This document shows, piece by piece, positions 10,743 to 22,700 of a stretch of DNA of 64,000 nt. Position 1 is the first letter of the stretch, and every line of letters begins with the position of its first letter. Made by a program: the position numbers and the translations under genes. The DNA lies in the NCBI RefSeq assembly GCF_004193775.1, contig NC_041008.1, positions 43,247,136 to 43,311,135 of the forward strand, read 5' to 3'. This stretch comes from Glycine soja (Eukaryota; Streptophyta; Magnoliopsida; Fabales; Fabaceae). The notes beneath the pieces are model-generated. The model was not told the origin of the DNA, made no database searches, and saw nothing but the letters and a program-made list of their open reading frames with translations.

Positions 10743-11575
10743 AAGTATGAGCCTACTTATCTTTGTACATATTAGATTAAGGTTTCATTATTTTTGGGCC
10801 TTGTATTTAGGGCTCCATAATGTGGGTAGGGTACCCTAGAAATGTAGGACTTTTCAACCCTTGTATTTTAGAGCACCTGGACTAGTTTTTGTATGAGGGG
10901 TAGTTTTGTAATTTCACATGAATTAAGTGAATATTTGACGTATGTGTTGGAAAATAAATTTAATTGAATTGGGAGAAGCCCAATCCAATTAAATTTTAGA
11001 GGGGGGCTAAGAATTTGCTTGCTACACCTCATTCCCGCATCATATAGTCACACTTTGTACATGTCCTTCATGCTTTACATGCCTCATGACACCTAAGCAC
11101 ACTTAGTGGAGAATCTTGGACTTGATCTTGGATTAGTGGGCTGAGCCATAGCTAAAATTCACTAATCATAATTAGCACAAATTTAATTTCAAATTCAAGT
11201 GAAATTTGAATAGAAATTCAAATTTCCCTCCAATTTTGTGTGACACGTAGGCTATAAATAGAGGCCATGTGTGTGCATTTTTTGAACTTGGATCATTTGA
11301 GAATTACACTTCAAAGTTCAGACCTCATTTGAGGTCTAAAATTTTGTGCTCCTTCTCTCCTTCTCCCTTCACTCATCGTCTTCTACCTTCAAGCTCTTAT
11401 CCATGGCTTCATATGGTAGTGAGCTTGTTCTTGACTCATCTTCTCCTTGAAGTGGCATCTTCAATCATCTTTCTTGTTCTCCATTCCGCTGCCATTGATC
11501 TTAAAGAAGCAAGGGAATCCATTGTTGAAGAAGATACAAGGACTACAAGCTCCACATGGAGCTACTTCACTAACC
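10743..11575 (+). mobile_element. LTR, family L copy 3, 5' truncated
   Basis: Matches copy 2 in the opposite orientation from GGCTAAGTATGAGCC onward, but lacks the first 100 or so bases of the LTR. A TATA box, GCTATAAATAGAGG, lies at 11251-11264. The family match ends near GGAGCTACTTCAC at about 11570. Copies 2 and 3 stand head to head across the protease fragment. Open frames of 69-116 aa here are LTR sequence. Confidence 0.75.
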
Positions 11576-11766
11576 TTGCCTTGTTCCTCACAACTTCTGC
11601 TTTCATCAAGCTTTTTTAATTCAGTAGACAACTCTAGTACATATATATATTTTTGAACTTGCAATAAAGCTCTTTACTTACGAAAAAGTGTTTATCTTTG
11701 ATTAATGCACTATTCAACCCCTCCTTCTAGTGTGATTGTTGTTATTTTAGTTGGCATCAGAGCTCG
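11576..11766 (+). mobile_element. LTR 3' end of different type with PBS-like site
   Basis: Sequence downstream of copy 3 ends in TTAG followed by TGGCATCAGAGC at 11752-11763, a near match to the iMet primer site. The bases before it do not match the end of copy 2, so copy 3 is either a variant LTR with a longer U5 or a recombinant. No gag follows. Confidence 0.45.
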
Positions 11767-11841
11767 ACCTTACGAGTTGAGTATTTAACAATACTAAGGA
11801 AAAGATCCAGCAAATCATAGAAAGAAATGGAAGCAGGATTC

Positions 11842-12077
11842 TAATGTAGCTCCATCTAGAGCTTGTAGGCCTTGGATCTTTTTCATCAATGGAGTCCTTT
11901 GCTTCTTGAAGATCAATGCCAACAGAATTGAGAAGGAGGAAAGGTGATTGGAGACGTCACTTCAAGGAGAAGATGATTCAAGAACAAGCTCAACACCATA
12001 GGAAACCATGGATAAGAGCTTGAAGGTAGTAGAAGATGAGTGGAGGAAGAGGGAGAAAGGGGAACGAAATTTTGAGA
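11842..12077 (-). mobile_element. LTR fragment, family L copy 4
   Basis: Matches the 3' part of copy 2 in the same orientation: AGCTCCAT, GAGCTTGTAGGCCT, TTCATCAATGGA, CACTTCAAGGAGAAGATGA, CATGGATAAGAGCTTG and CGAAATTTTG. Only the U5-side quarter remains. It lies inverted about 70 bases after the PBS-like site of copy 3. Confidence 0.7.
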
Positions 12078-12360
12078 GAGATAGATAGGTAGTTAAGCTC
12101 GAATATAAAATAATTTTGCTTAGCAAAGCATAAACAAAATAAGATCAAGTGTATCGTCCAATGATTTTGTAGAGTTTCACTTCAAAGATTAAGAGAAAAA
12201 GGCTTCTAGTTGAGAGGTTTGGCTCAATTTAGGGAGCTCAGAGGATATAAAACTCTCCATCCTTGAGCCAAAGGGGCAAAAAGGCTTATAATGTGGTCTA
12301 GCTTGGTTTAGGGAGCTTGGAGTATACAATAATGTTATTTATTTTGAAATATATCATAAA
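12078..12360. other. Intergenic, nothing recognised
   Basis: No gene or terminus seen. The last nine bases (TATCATAAA) are the left target duplication of the following element. Confidence 0.4.
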
Positions 12361-12468
12361 GGCTACAATATGTTTTTTGTTCCTGTAAATATACCAAAGT
12401 TCATTTTCCGTCCTTGCATAATTTTTCATCCCTATAAATTTATAATGTATTACTTTTTGGCTTGGCGT
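12361..12468 (+). repeat. Left terminal inverted repeat of MULE-like element
   Basis: Pairs with 13313-13425. Contains TTCCGTCCTTGCATAATTTT, whose complement AATTTGCAAGGAC is in the other arm, so the pairing runs well past the ends. Confidence 0.75.
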
Positions 12469-13312
12469 AAGGGTTGGGTGATTCCAAACCTACATGGAAT
12501 ATGCTTTCCACTAAAAGCAAGACATATATTAGCTTTGTTTTCTCTTTCTTCCTTTCCTTTTTCTCTTTGTCAGACCCTTCCTCACGTCCGCTAGCGGTAA
12601 CTCTTTCCCCACCTCCTTTGACAATGATGCCTCCTTCAAGGGCAAGCCTCCACTGCTCCCCAAATTTGGCCCTAAGTAGCGCTTTCAGCAGCAATAGCAT
12701 CAACTCCCTTAGTGCCTCGACAAGGAGGTCAAGGCCAAAAAAGCACAAACAAGAGAGAGAGGATGTCACCACCATTTTCTCCCTCATTGCCTCTTTCATC
12801 TACCTCCTCGACTTCTTTGGCATCGACTTCTTATCCGAGACCTATTTTTGTTCTTGATTCCTATTGTTGTGCATTCAAATGTATTCGTGCTCTTGATTCT
12901 TGTTCTTGTTCAAATCTTGTTGTTTGTGGTGGGTGGTGGGTTTGCAATGGTGGAGGAGGAAGTCCAAACTGTTGTTGTTGTTGTTGCGGGTATGGGTGGT
13001 GGGGAAGAGGAGGGGTTCAAGTTTGAATTTGGATTTGCATATTTTGTGGGTGGGATTTGTGAGTGTGTGGGTTCTTCTGTGATAGTCATTTTTCGTTGTT
13101 CCGAGGTCAAGGAAGACAAAGAGAGGTGGTTCGATCCTTGCATTTAAAAAAATCCACAATTTGTCATAGTTTTTAACTGTCAGAAATCATATGTTTGTTC
13201 TTTTTTCCTCAAATTTGTGGCAATTTTAACCCCATAATTTATACTTTAAAATTTAAATTAAAGAAATTCCACGTAGGTTTCGAATAGGTTTTGATCCATC
13301 CAAACCTAATTT

Positions 13313-13425
13313 TGAGCCAAAAAGTAACATGTTATAATTATGCGAATGAAAAACAGGCAAAAAAATTTGCAAGGACAAAAGATAAACTTTGCTATATTTA
13401 TAGAAACGAAAAATATATTTTAGCC
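13313..13425 (-). repeat. Right terminal inverted repeat of MULE-like element
   Basis: Reverse-complement partner of 12361-12468 with substitutions and small indels, indicating an old insertion. Confidence 0.75.
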
Positions 13426-13952
13426 TATAATAAAATATACCATAATTAAGTTTTATGCTTATTTCATTCTAAGATTTAACCATATATACATAATGTTAAT
13501 ATTAATATATTAGGTTAAGAAATTAGGTTGATCCAATATTAATGTCCCAAACAAATTTAAACATGAATCAATCACAATATTAATGTTCTTTTTAATATCT
13601 TTTCGTAGACAAAAAAAAAATTCTTAGGTTCATTTTGAGGTTGCATAGGAGGTGTCAATTTTACAATTCATAATTGAAACAAATTTTTGATATACATCTC
13701 TTCTTATACATCATAGAAACAAGTTATTGTTGGATAGATTATACAACAAAACATGTTTTTGTCAAGAATATTATAAAAAAGACAAATAAAAATTCGGGAG
13801 TGAAAAGATAAAATAGTGGAGTGCAAATACTATAACCTTAACTTTGCCTACTTTCGTGACCATACTTTAATTTGAGCTCAGCCCAAAACCTCTACCTGTT
13901 ATATCATAAAACTATAGACTTTTGCCATATTCACATTCCTTAAAAGTATACT
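13426..13952. other. AT-rich intergenic, nothing recognised
   Basis: No gene, RNA or terminus identified. Confidence 0.4.
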
Positions 13953-13968
13953 CCCCCCCCCCCCCCCC
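13953..13968. repeat. Poly(C) run of 16
   Basis: Sixteen consecutive C on the plus strand in otherwise AT-rich DNA. Possibly length-polymorphic, or miscounted in assembly. Confidence 0.9.
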
Positions 13969-13970
13969 TT

Positions 13971-14880
13971 CCTTTTTTGTTTACTATTATAAATATTCTC
14001 TATACTCAAAATACTCTTAACTTGTTATTCCAGATACTAATTTCCAGAATTATGTTTAATTGTTTAAGAAAGAATATTCCAAAAAAAAAAAATTTAAGCA
14101 TCATTCTGAAAAGTACTTTCCAGAATATAAAATAACAAGTTATAGATTAAGGTTATCAAACTCGAGAGTTTATGTAGACTTGTGAGAGTTTCATAGACTT
14201 GATTTGTAGACTCGTAAGAGTCCATTTCATATAAAAATAATAACAAAATATTTATAAATAACATACCAATTAAATATTTCAACAATATAATAAAATAAAA
14301 TAATAAACCATAAATTTCACATAACTTAAATAACCAAGTCTAGTAATGTATCATTACTAGATAATAACTTGCAGATGTTATAATAGTGGTAGATCATTTC
14401 CATCGAGGGTCTGATGTTATTAGAGAACAATGGTTTGATGTTATTAAAGGTGATAATTTTTTTATTCAAGAACAACACACTAATTGAATGTATGTTGAAC
14501 ACTAAACAAATAGAAAACAACCCAAATGACTTACATTTTGGTCTAATTTTTTTAATTGGTTGACTTGGTGGTAAACTCGAGACTCTACCGAATTTACTTA
14601 GAGTTCATAGGGTCTACTCAGTCTACTAAAAAGACAGTTTACACACGAGTTAACTCGCAGAGGGTAAGTAGACTCATAAACTCGTAAGAGTTAACGAATT
14701 AACTCAAAAGTTTGATAACCAGATTATGGATTATACTTTTTAGAATATTGTTTAATTTTTTGTATTCTAGAAAGTTTTCAGAAATCTGGACAATATTTTG
14801 AAAACCACTTTCTAGAATTTAATTAAAAAAACGTTTGCATATATTAAAAAATCCAAAAGACAACTGTACTTAGAAAAGTT
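13971..14880. repeat. Degenerate TTCCAGAAT-type repeats around the TIR element
   Basis: Motifs such as TTCCAGAAT, CATTCTGAAAAGT, TTTAGAATATTG and CTTTCTAGAATT occur on both sides of 14151-14720. They suggest the element inserted into an older palindromic repeat. Confidence 0.4.
14151..14720 (+). mobile_element. Non-autonomous TIR element, copy 1
   Basis: A 570 bp element with ends GGTTATCAAACTCGAGAGTT and CAAAAGTTTGATAACC. Subterminal regions are packed with short repeats of the form ACTCGTAAGAGTT and AGACTC. The same element occurs inverted at 42918-43512. There is no transposase; open frames of 63-64 aa are spurious. Flanking AGATTA on both sides hints at a target duplication, but length and class are uncertain. 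Confidence 0.75.
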
Positions 14881-17800
14881 ATTTAAATCATTTGAGTTTA
14901 AAAAGAAGAAAGGAACTGTACTTGGAAAACAGAAAGTGAATATAGCAAGTGCTTTAGCTGTATGATGTTTTTGGACTGAACTGAAAGCAAACTTTTGCGG
15001 CCTTATTTATTCCTTGTTATTTTGTAGGACTTGTAGAGGACTACAATAACACTTCTAGAAACAAAAGCTTTTCAGTTTTCAGGAACAGGTCCAATTTTCT
15101 TCACGCGCACTTAAAAGACCACGTTACTATATGCCAATTTACATGTCAACCGGTGCTTGCATTCCTATATGCCTTTAGGCTTCTTTTTTTTCATTAAATG
15201 GAGGCTAAAAACCAGAACTACAAAGAGATTTTTCTGGGATAACAAACATCGCAAGAGTCAATTAACAACAAATTACAACAAAAGGAAGAAACTGAATCAA
15301 ACCAATGAACCCCAAAAGATAAATCATGATCCTTTCCAGTTAGTGTATCAGTAACTGAATTACTTTCACGAAAAGTATGAGCCATTTTCACATGCAAATA
15401 GTTAGACAGTCAATGCTTGATATGCCTTTAAGCTTTAGCCCTTTACCATCCTCCATATGAACTTTCCAATTGATCGAGTAGTTACATTTATATATTCATT
15501 TTTTTTCACAAAAGTGACAGTAAGGTTTGATCATAAAACTTTGTATAAACTATTTAATTCTCCTATCACTAGACTGATTTAGTGGACATATATTTACTCT
15601 TTCTTTCATCTTAATTTTACTGCACTTTTTTATTTTATTTTTTTATCATACCACTTATTAGTTATTACATCTATAACTTTCTTTATAACAATCAAATCCG
15701 CCCCCAAAATGTGTTTATGTTTATATTTTTCGTTTACTCTTGTTTGTAGTTTTTTTATTCTTTCCGATGTAATGCTCTTTTTTTTAGAGATGGAATGGAA
15801 AAGGTAATCTAAATTCCAAACCGTTTTCTCTCTTTTTTTTAATTGCTATTTCATCATATCCCTACCGAACCGTTGTATGGAAGCTTAACTAAATTTTTTC
15901 CATTGACTTCATGAGAATGTCCCTCTGAACAAACTAATAGTTGAGACCACATTGGCCCTAGTTTTGGTAGATTCCACCCCAAAATTTAAATCACTAGAAA
16001 CAAATTGCATGAGTTGAAGTCTAACTATCCGTAGCCAATGATGTCGTGTACCTTTTGGCGTTGGGAACGAGACACAACTTCTGGCATTAAGTCTTGACTA
16101 TTGTTCGTTCAAGCATTACACGTGCCGTTACGATAAAAAAATAAATAGCAATGATGTCAATAACTCTATTTAAACAAGATTTCAGTTTTGACAAAACCAA
16201 GATTTCAGTTTAGTGGAGAAAAATTGTTATTGTATGAAATTATGAATCTCGATATGGCTAAACAAAGATATCATACGTTGTTATTTGAGATCAATGAAAC
16301 ATTCATATATGCTTAGTTATCATTCGTCAAAAGAATAAAAATATTTACCATTGAATTTTTTAAATTTGAAATGTCATAAGCTTGACTATTATCATCAGAA
16401 CTTTCAAGTTTAAATTCAATAGCTCGATTGAAGAAACTAACAATATTTAAATAGAACATTCAAAATGTTTTCCGTGTATCTAAACTGACAGTTATATAAG
16501 CACATAGGCAACGTGAGGTATTAAAAGATGTTATATTTAAGTGCTCAAAATTCATGATAATTTTGATAAACATGTGTTGGTCATAGCATCAAACTCTTGC
16601 AATAACGTGATATTATATGTCAATCAAGTTTTCACTTGGATAATTATTCTGCATTCATTTTGCTCATTCATAATACGGTTGGTTACTGTGTTTTTTTTTT
16701 TTTTGCCACAAAGCAATGTTTTTCATAATTTAATGATTGTTATGACCATAAACATGTGTTTTGATGATATGAAAAAGACATTCACCACCTCCCAAAAAAG
16801 GTTCCAAAATTTAGATGAAAAAAGCCGGCCTCTAGATAATACTGTTTTGTTGTGTTTCTCGTGACATCACCCCAAAAACTCTCTTAACTTTGATAAATAT
16901 TATCATGTAACTTTCATTTAGGGTTGTAAAGTTCTCCAATAAGTCTCGTTTTGACTTTCATCCATGATTAATTTTTCGCACCCTAATAATATACGTTTTA
17001 ACATGAAACATATAGTTAAGAATTAAGATTAATTTAATCGTATTTTAATTATACTCAATAGTTTAAACTTTAAAATAATTAGTTTTATTCATCCTAATAA
17101 AACAATCTAGCAGTTCAGTACAATTGTACAAGGACGGAGACGGACCTTCGTGATAGACGGGCCAACCATAAAAAGTTAAATTCTCTTCCAATCAATATAT
17201 ATAATACAATATTTATAATGATCTAAAAATTTAATTCCCAAAAAGCTAAATAAAGATTCTTTAATATTTCTCAAATTAATTATAATTGAATCAATATAAA
17301 GGAAATGATAATAAATCCATTTAATTGCAAATGCAAACTGTTATAGCTTTTAAAATAACTAATAAATTATAAAAGAAGAGACTACTAAAAAAAGAATGAT
17401 ACTTAAATATTTTGTCTAACTTAAAAAAACAGTATCTTCAGAATAATATTATAAAATTAAAATGTTTTATCAAAAAATAAGAAAAAGATATGACACTTAA
17501 ATATCATTATATCTACAATTAAACTCCCAAATAAATCTCAAACGCAAATGCGTCCCTGGTTCAGTATCTCCAAGTTCACATCAATTTGAGTGTACATTAA
17601 AACATCATAATTACGGTCCATAACTGCCATTTTCTTTCGTACGCCAGAAAGAGCTATATTTTAACAAATGTATGTCACATCCTATACGTAATAGCCCCAT
17701 GCTTGCAATTTATTAAATAAAAACATGTAATTTCAGATTAACGATAATGAACTGACATAAAAACAAACAAATCCTAAACACATCCTATTCTTCTAAGTCC

Positions 17801-18150
17801 TTATAAAAATGTCCTATTCTTTTCATTTTCAAGTCTTGCTTTACAATATTAAGCATACACTCCAAACATTCATTCTTTCTCAGGTTTTGTTTTGTCAGTG
17901 TGATGGTGAATATAGTAATATTAATAAATTTTTTTACCAGGAAATCATTGGTCCGGTGTCTCCTTAAACTCTAGTTCAGAGATAGAAAAAACAATTGATT
18001 AAGTGAAAGACTAAAGATAGTCAATAAGTTTTCCAATAAATATTAGTGTCAACAAAGTTAATAAATACTCCCAAATTAATCTCATTGATACCAAAAACAA
18101 TTTTTGGCATTCTCCAAATAACACGTTAAGTAGATCTGGCATGAAAATGG
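14881..18150. other. Intergenic, nothing recognised
   Basis: AT-rich DNA with short open frames (65 aa at 15157, 107 aa at 16541) that show no domain signal. Probably distal upstream region of the DUF1666 gene. Confidence 0.4.
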
Positions 18151-18169
18151 GGAACTCTATTTCTGGTGC

Positions 18170-18180
18170 ATATATATAAG
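18170..18180 (+). promoter_or_regulatory. Candidate TATA box of the DUF1666 gene
   Basis: ATATATATAAG followed by a T/C-rich stretch. A good donor (AAA/GTAAGTG at 18412/18413) lies about 230 bases downstream, consistent with a 5'-UTR exon and a leader intron ending before 19769. The model is inferred; transcript data would settle it. Confidence 0.35.
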
Positions 18181-18649
18181 GCCTAATTTGCACTCATCTA
18201 GTCTTTTGTTTTTGGTGCTTACAATGACAACAACTATCTCAGCTTCATTTGATGATTTGTTGTGACTCAAATATCAATTAGTGGGGCTTGAGCTTCTTCC
18301 ATAAACCTCAAACTTCCACAATTTTTTTTTGTCCTTCTTTTTCAGCTAACATTGGCAAGAGATTGCTTTACAGAACCGGTGGTGCTTCTTTCAACTCTTG
18401 AACCCCAACAAAGTAAGTGAACTTCTAACATGTAATGCTTTTTCAAATAATTTTTCTGTTTGATTTCTCTGTGTAAATCCATGAGTCATGATAATCATTT
18501 TTTTTGCTGAATCTACATTTGAGAGTGAAGAACTAATTTTTTGAGATATTAAAATTCATTTAAGGACAATCTCTCCCAGCATAGGAGTAAGCAAAAGTTG
18601 TAGGATATATTAGTATCGAAGGGATGAGAAAAGATTCTTAAGGAAAGTT

Positions 18650-19035
18650 AAGATAGGTAATAAGAAAAGTGCAAAAGTAGTATCAAAATATTAGAGAAGA
18701 AAAATCTTGCAAATCCCATTTCATTAATAGCAGGAAAAAAAATGAAAACTTGGTTTCCACGGATGGCTTTTGATCTGATTAAGGTAGAAATTAATTAGCA
18801 AGTTCTAAAGTCATTTAGAGCAGAAAAAAAATGAAAACTTAGTTTCGACGGATGGCTTTTGATCTGATTAAGGTAAAAATTAATTAGCCAGTTTTAAAGT
18901 TTATGTTGAGATAGGTAATAAGAAAAGTGCACAATTATTTTCAAAACATTATAGAAGAAAAATCTTCCAAATCCCACTCATTTATGGCAGAAAAAAAAAA
19001 TGCTAACTTGGTTTCCAGGGATGGCTTTTAATTTT
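18650..19035. repeat. Nested direct repeats in putative leader intron
   Basis: AAAATGAAAACTTGGTTTC with GGATGGCTTTTGATCTGATT occurs at about 18740 and 18830, with a third partial copy near 18990. GATAGGTAATAAGAAAAGTGC occurs at about 18650 and 18910. A 90-base unit was duplicated inside a 255-base duplication. Confidence 0.8.
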
Positions 19036-19768
19036 AAAACAACATTTTTTTCTCAACTAGCAAATTTTCAAGTTTACCTTTCTACTATAACAAAATTAAG
19101 TGTACGTGTGCAGGGTTAGTAACATTTTTTCTTTTTACATCAATTTCATCATTCATTGCTTCTACTTGTAGGTGGTGTTGGTTTTTTATCACAAAAGGGG
19201 TACTCTAACACTGTTTCACCCAATAAATTGACCCAAAAACCAAGAAGATGAAGAAACCTTCAACTTTGCCAACACTTGCAACAAAACATTGACTTCTCGA
19301 ATCCTAAGACAACCGACTGAGTCCAACCTAAGAAATCCCAAAAGAAAAAAAATGTGACACAAATTGCCACAACCAACATAATCACATCTGAAACGTGTCA
19401 AGCCAATAGTACAAAAAAAAAATGTACCACAAAAACTGCTACACAAACTACAAACCGTTCGTACCAAGATTCCAATCTGACCAAATCAGATTCTTATTCA
19501 CTGTGCAAATTGAAAAACCCTCTTGTTGCTTTCTTTCCTTGTACAAAATATATGCCTAATCTCGCATATTTACATTTAGGTCCCAAGATATTATTCTGCC
19601 ACTGATTTGGGTGTGCAATAGTGGTGAGAGTTCACTGTCTTGCAATGAATCCTTTGACGGGGAAATTTTCTTGCTCCCAAGTCTCCTTCTTCTCCTTATA
19701 ACGTGGTTTAAAATCTTGTGAAAGTGAGAGCAAAATCTTAGTGGTGGAGTGGGTTTGGTTTAGCATTG

Positions 19769-22700
19769 ATGGGTTCTAGAAACCTTGTTATGGTCAAAAC
19801 TCACATTGGTTCAATCAATGTGTCTTTTGCTAATGGTTTTGTCTATGAAAACGTGCTTTGGGCATTGCCTTCTCTTTGTGTTTTCTTCTGCAGCTATGTG
19901 CTGTATTCCTTGGGGTTGATTCTCAGATACATCTTCAGGTTTGATGAATCTTCTCATTTGGGTTATTATTTCTGATGCTTTTTTTACATATAATAAACAT
20001 GAAAAATGAAAAATATGTTTTCCCTTTATTTCATGTTTCAGATTTCATGTAGAAGATAGGAAAAGTGAGCACCTTGTTCCACATGATCTGCTTGATCAAA
20101 CCAAGAGATATCGGATTGAAGATTCTAAGGTTGATGGGTTCGCAGAGGAGTTAGCAAATTTGTTTTCTGTTTTAAAGGAACTAGAAGAAGAAATAGAGTT
20201 CTCTGTTTTAGAGGAGAAAGACTCTGATATGCATGAAGATAGTAACGAAAGAGAAGGAGAAGCATGCGAGTCTGTTTTCTTGGAGACTGTTGCATATGTT
20301 CATGAAGATGTTAAGAAAATTGGTGAAAATGAAACAGAGAGCTTTGTTTTCATGGAGGATGATTCCAATACTCCTCAAGATAATAAGGAGAAAGTAGAAG
20401 AAGAAAAAACAGAAGAGTCTTTCTTCACAGATACTGACTCTGTTGAAGCTAGTAGTTTGGTAGAAGAACCAAGGATCTTGACCTTCTCTTTCCAACAAAA
20501 TTATATAGCTGCAAATGATTCTGATAATATATTTTCCAGAACTGAAAATATTGCTAAAATGGAATTTCCAGAGAAGAATTTGGAGAAAGCCCTTGTTGCT
20601 CAAGAAGAGAAAGAGCAATTTGTTCAAGATGAGAGAAGCATCACATCCAATTCCACTTTCGGTCAAATCTTTCAAATTAATGCGGTCGGTGGAAGTGATT
20701 CATCAAATGATGACCACCTTCAACACGATAACACACTTCAATATGATTTTGGGTCAGAATCATGCAGCAGCGGCATTGATGATTCGGTAAGTCATAAAGA
20801 TGAAAGAGTTGAAGACGGAGAGGAAACTCAATATTCATGGGACAGTGAAGTCTCATACAATCACAATTTTCATCTTGATGAAAACAAGGATGTAATGGAA
20901 GGTTCTTCATATTGTGGAGAAGAGGAATGCAGGGGAAGCATGGAGAAAACAAAAGAAACCATGTGGGAAGATAACTTGGATGAATCAGATTTTGATGAAG
21001 AAGAGGATGATTTTGAGTGGGAGCATGATGAGGTACTGGAACAATTGAAAATGGAGCTTAAAAACGCAAGACAAGGAGGGCTTGCCACTATTTTGGAAGA
21101 GGAAGAAGAAGAGGAAACAGAGTCTCCAAAAGTTGTTGAGGATCGAAAGCCATTGAAGATTGAAGAGAAGAAAGAATTCAAGGATCACATTGTTGAAATT
21201 CAAAAGGTTTATCGGTGCTATGCAGAGAAAATCAGGAAACTGGACGTTTTGAATTACCAGACCATGCATGCAATAGGTGAGTGATTCCCAAGTTAATTAA
21301 TTTCATTTCTGTGTTAAATATTTTCATTGATCTCATCTTGCTCTAGACAATTTCAAATGTTCTGGTGATTTTTTTTAGCATATTATTTAGGGATTAAAAT
21401 CAGCTGTCCCAATTCTTTCTTCCTTCCACTTTTTCAGTCTATATTTATAGTTTAAGTCACTAATAGTTATTTTCAGAAAACTATCTTTGAGTGTCATTTG
21501 AGCGAACAGGTCACCGGCATGTTACATTTGATGGTATTTACTATTTAGTGGGACAAGGGTTTTCCTTCAATACAAACTTAATTTTCTTGTTATGTTAGTC
21601 CAATTATCATCGGCAGTTTCCTTCGATACAAATCCAAAATTTTGGTCCAGCTAGAGTGATTAACAATCCATATAATAACAGAGAGGAACAACACAACTGA
21701 GAACGTAAGAAAGAATGCAAGCAAACGCCCTTAAAATCATTATTGATAAATCAAAAGCACTGATTTACTAGTATGGCATTTCAAAATACCTTGGTGAAGT
21801 TTTTTTTTTACATTAATTTCATTATTTTTTGTCACATCTGATCTTTCCATTTTAGTTGAGTTTTTGTCAGGAAGATTGGAAGATTTGTTTTTCCATGACT
21901 CATAAAGCTATATGTTATCTTGCTTTTTGTTCCAATCACAAGGCCATAAAGACTTTTCAATTCCATTCACTAGACAAGTCTTCTTCATTTGTTTCATAAG
22001 TCCACCCTACACGTATACACCATTAAAACATTAGTGATTGGTATCGGTTCTCCCATAAAGTATTTGAAAAAGATTTTGGAACCTTCAAATATTACTTTTC
22101 AACTTTGATTAAGTTGGATTACCAATATTATACTCTAACCAAAAATTTATTTTTAATGAGAATAATTACCTGATCCTAAGGTTTTGTGAGATTGCACAAT
22201 TTTTTTTTTATCTTTACACTTTTGAAAAACACTACTATCACTTTTTACATATTACAATAATAATCTTAATTATTTGATAGTACACTGTCTCTTACAAAGG
22301 AGATTGATGTAAACTATATATATATAAAAAAAAAGTATGCATAATCTCATCAAATTTCAGGAAGTGTCAGAATAATTTATTCTTTTAAAAATGGAAGCAT
22401 TTATTCCTTTGGCAATAATCTTGTTTTCCCTTGTCATGTCATTGACTAAATCACCGGCTTTGCCATTATGTGTAGGGCTTCTTGAACTAAAAGACCCTCT
22501 AAAATTAATGTTAATCCCAAAATCAACCGTCCAAAGTGCCAAGCCTCTATCTCAGAATTTGTGGCCACGGAAAGCACAAAAGCAAATATCTGACCCAATG
22601 TTGAAGTTTGTTCAAGAACTCCATGGAGATTTGGAATTGGTGTACGTTGGTCAGGTTTGCCTCTCATGGGAGATCCTGTGTTGGCAGCACAAGAGAGTTC

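Larger units (their letters stand above)
12361..13425. mobile_element. MULE-like TIR element, non-autonomous
   Basis: A 1065 bp element whose ends are inverted repeats of about 105 bases: GGCTACAATATGTTTTTTGT at the left and AAAAATATATTTTAGCC at the right, continuing inward to ACTTTTTGGCT and AGCCAAAAAGTA. It is flanked by near-identical 9-base duplications (TATCATAAA left, TATAATAAA right). Long TIRs plus 9-base duplications fit Mutator-like elements. The 0.85 kb interior has several overlapping open frames of 60-127 aa, but none resembles a transposase. Confidence 0.75.

Noticed and set aside
11269..11664. Overlapping open frames of 67-116 aa on both strands
   Set aside because: They lie in LTR copy 3, whose counterpart at 9466-10440 does not keep the frames open. 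LTR sequence, not genes.
12440..13159. Several 60-127 aa frames on both strands inside the MULE-like element
   Set aside because: They overlap in many frames, have low-complexity Ser/Pro or Val/Gly composition, and show no transposase motif.
20208..21269. Long minus-strand and alternate-frame open stretches over the DUF1666 exon 2
   Set aside because: Shadows of the acidic coding exon; the plus-strand frame splices perfectly into the conserved domain.
22391..22475. In-frame ATG at 22391 as an alternative gene start
   Set aside because: Intronic. The TGTGTAG acceptor at 22475 and phase agreement with exon 2 support splicing, giving an unbroken 766-aa protein.
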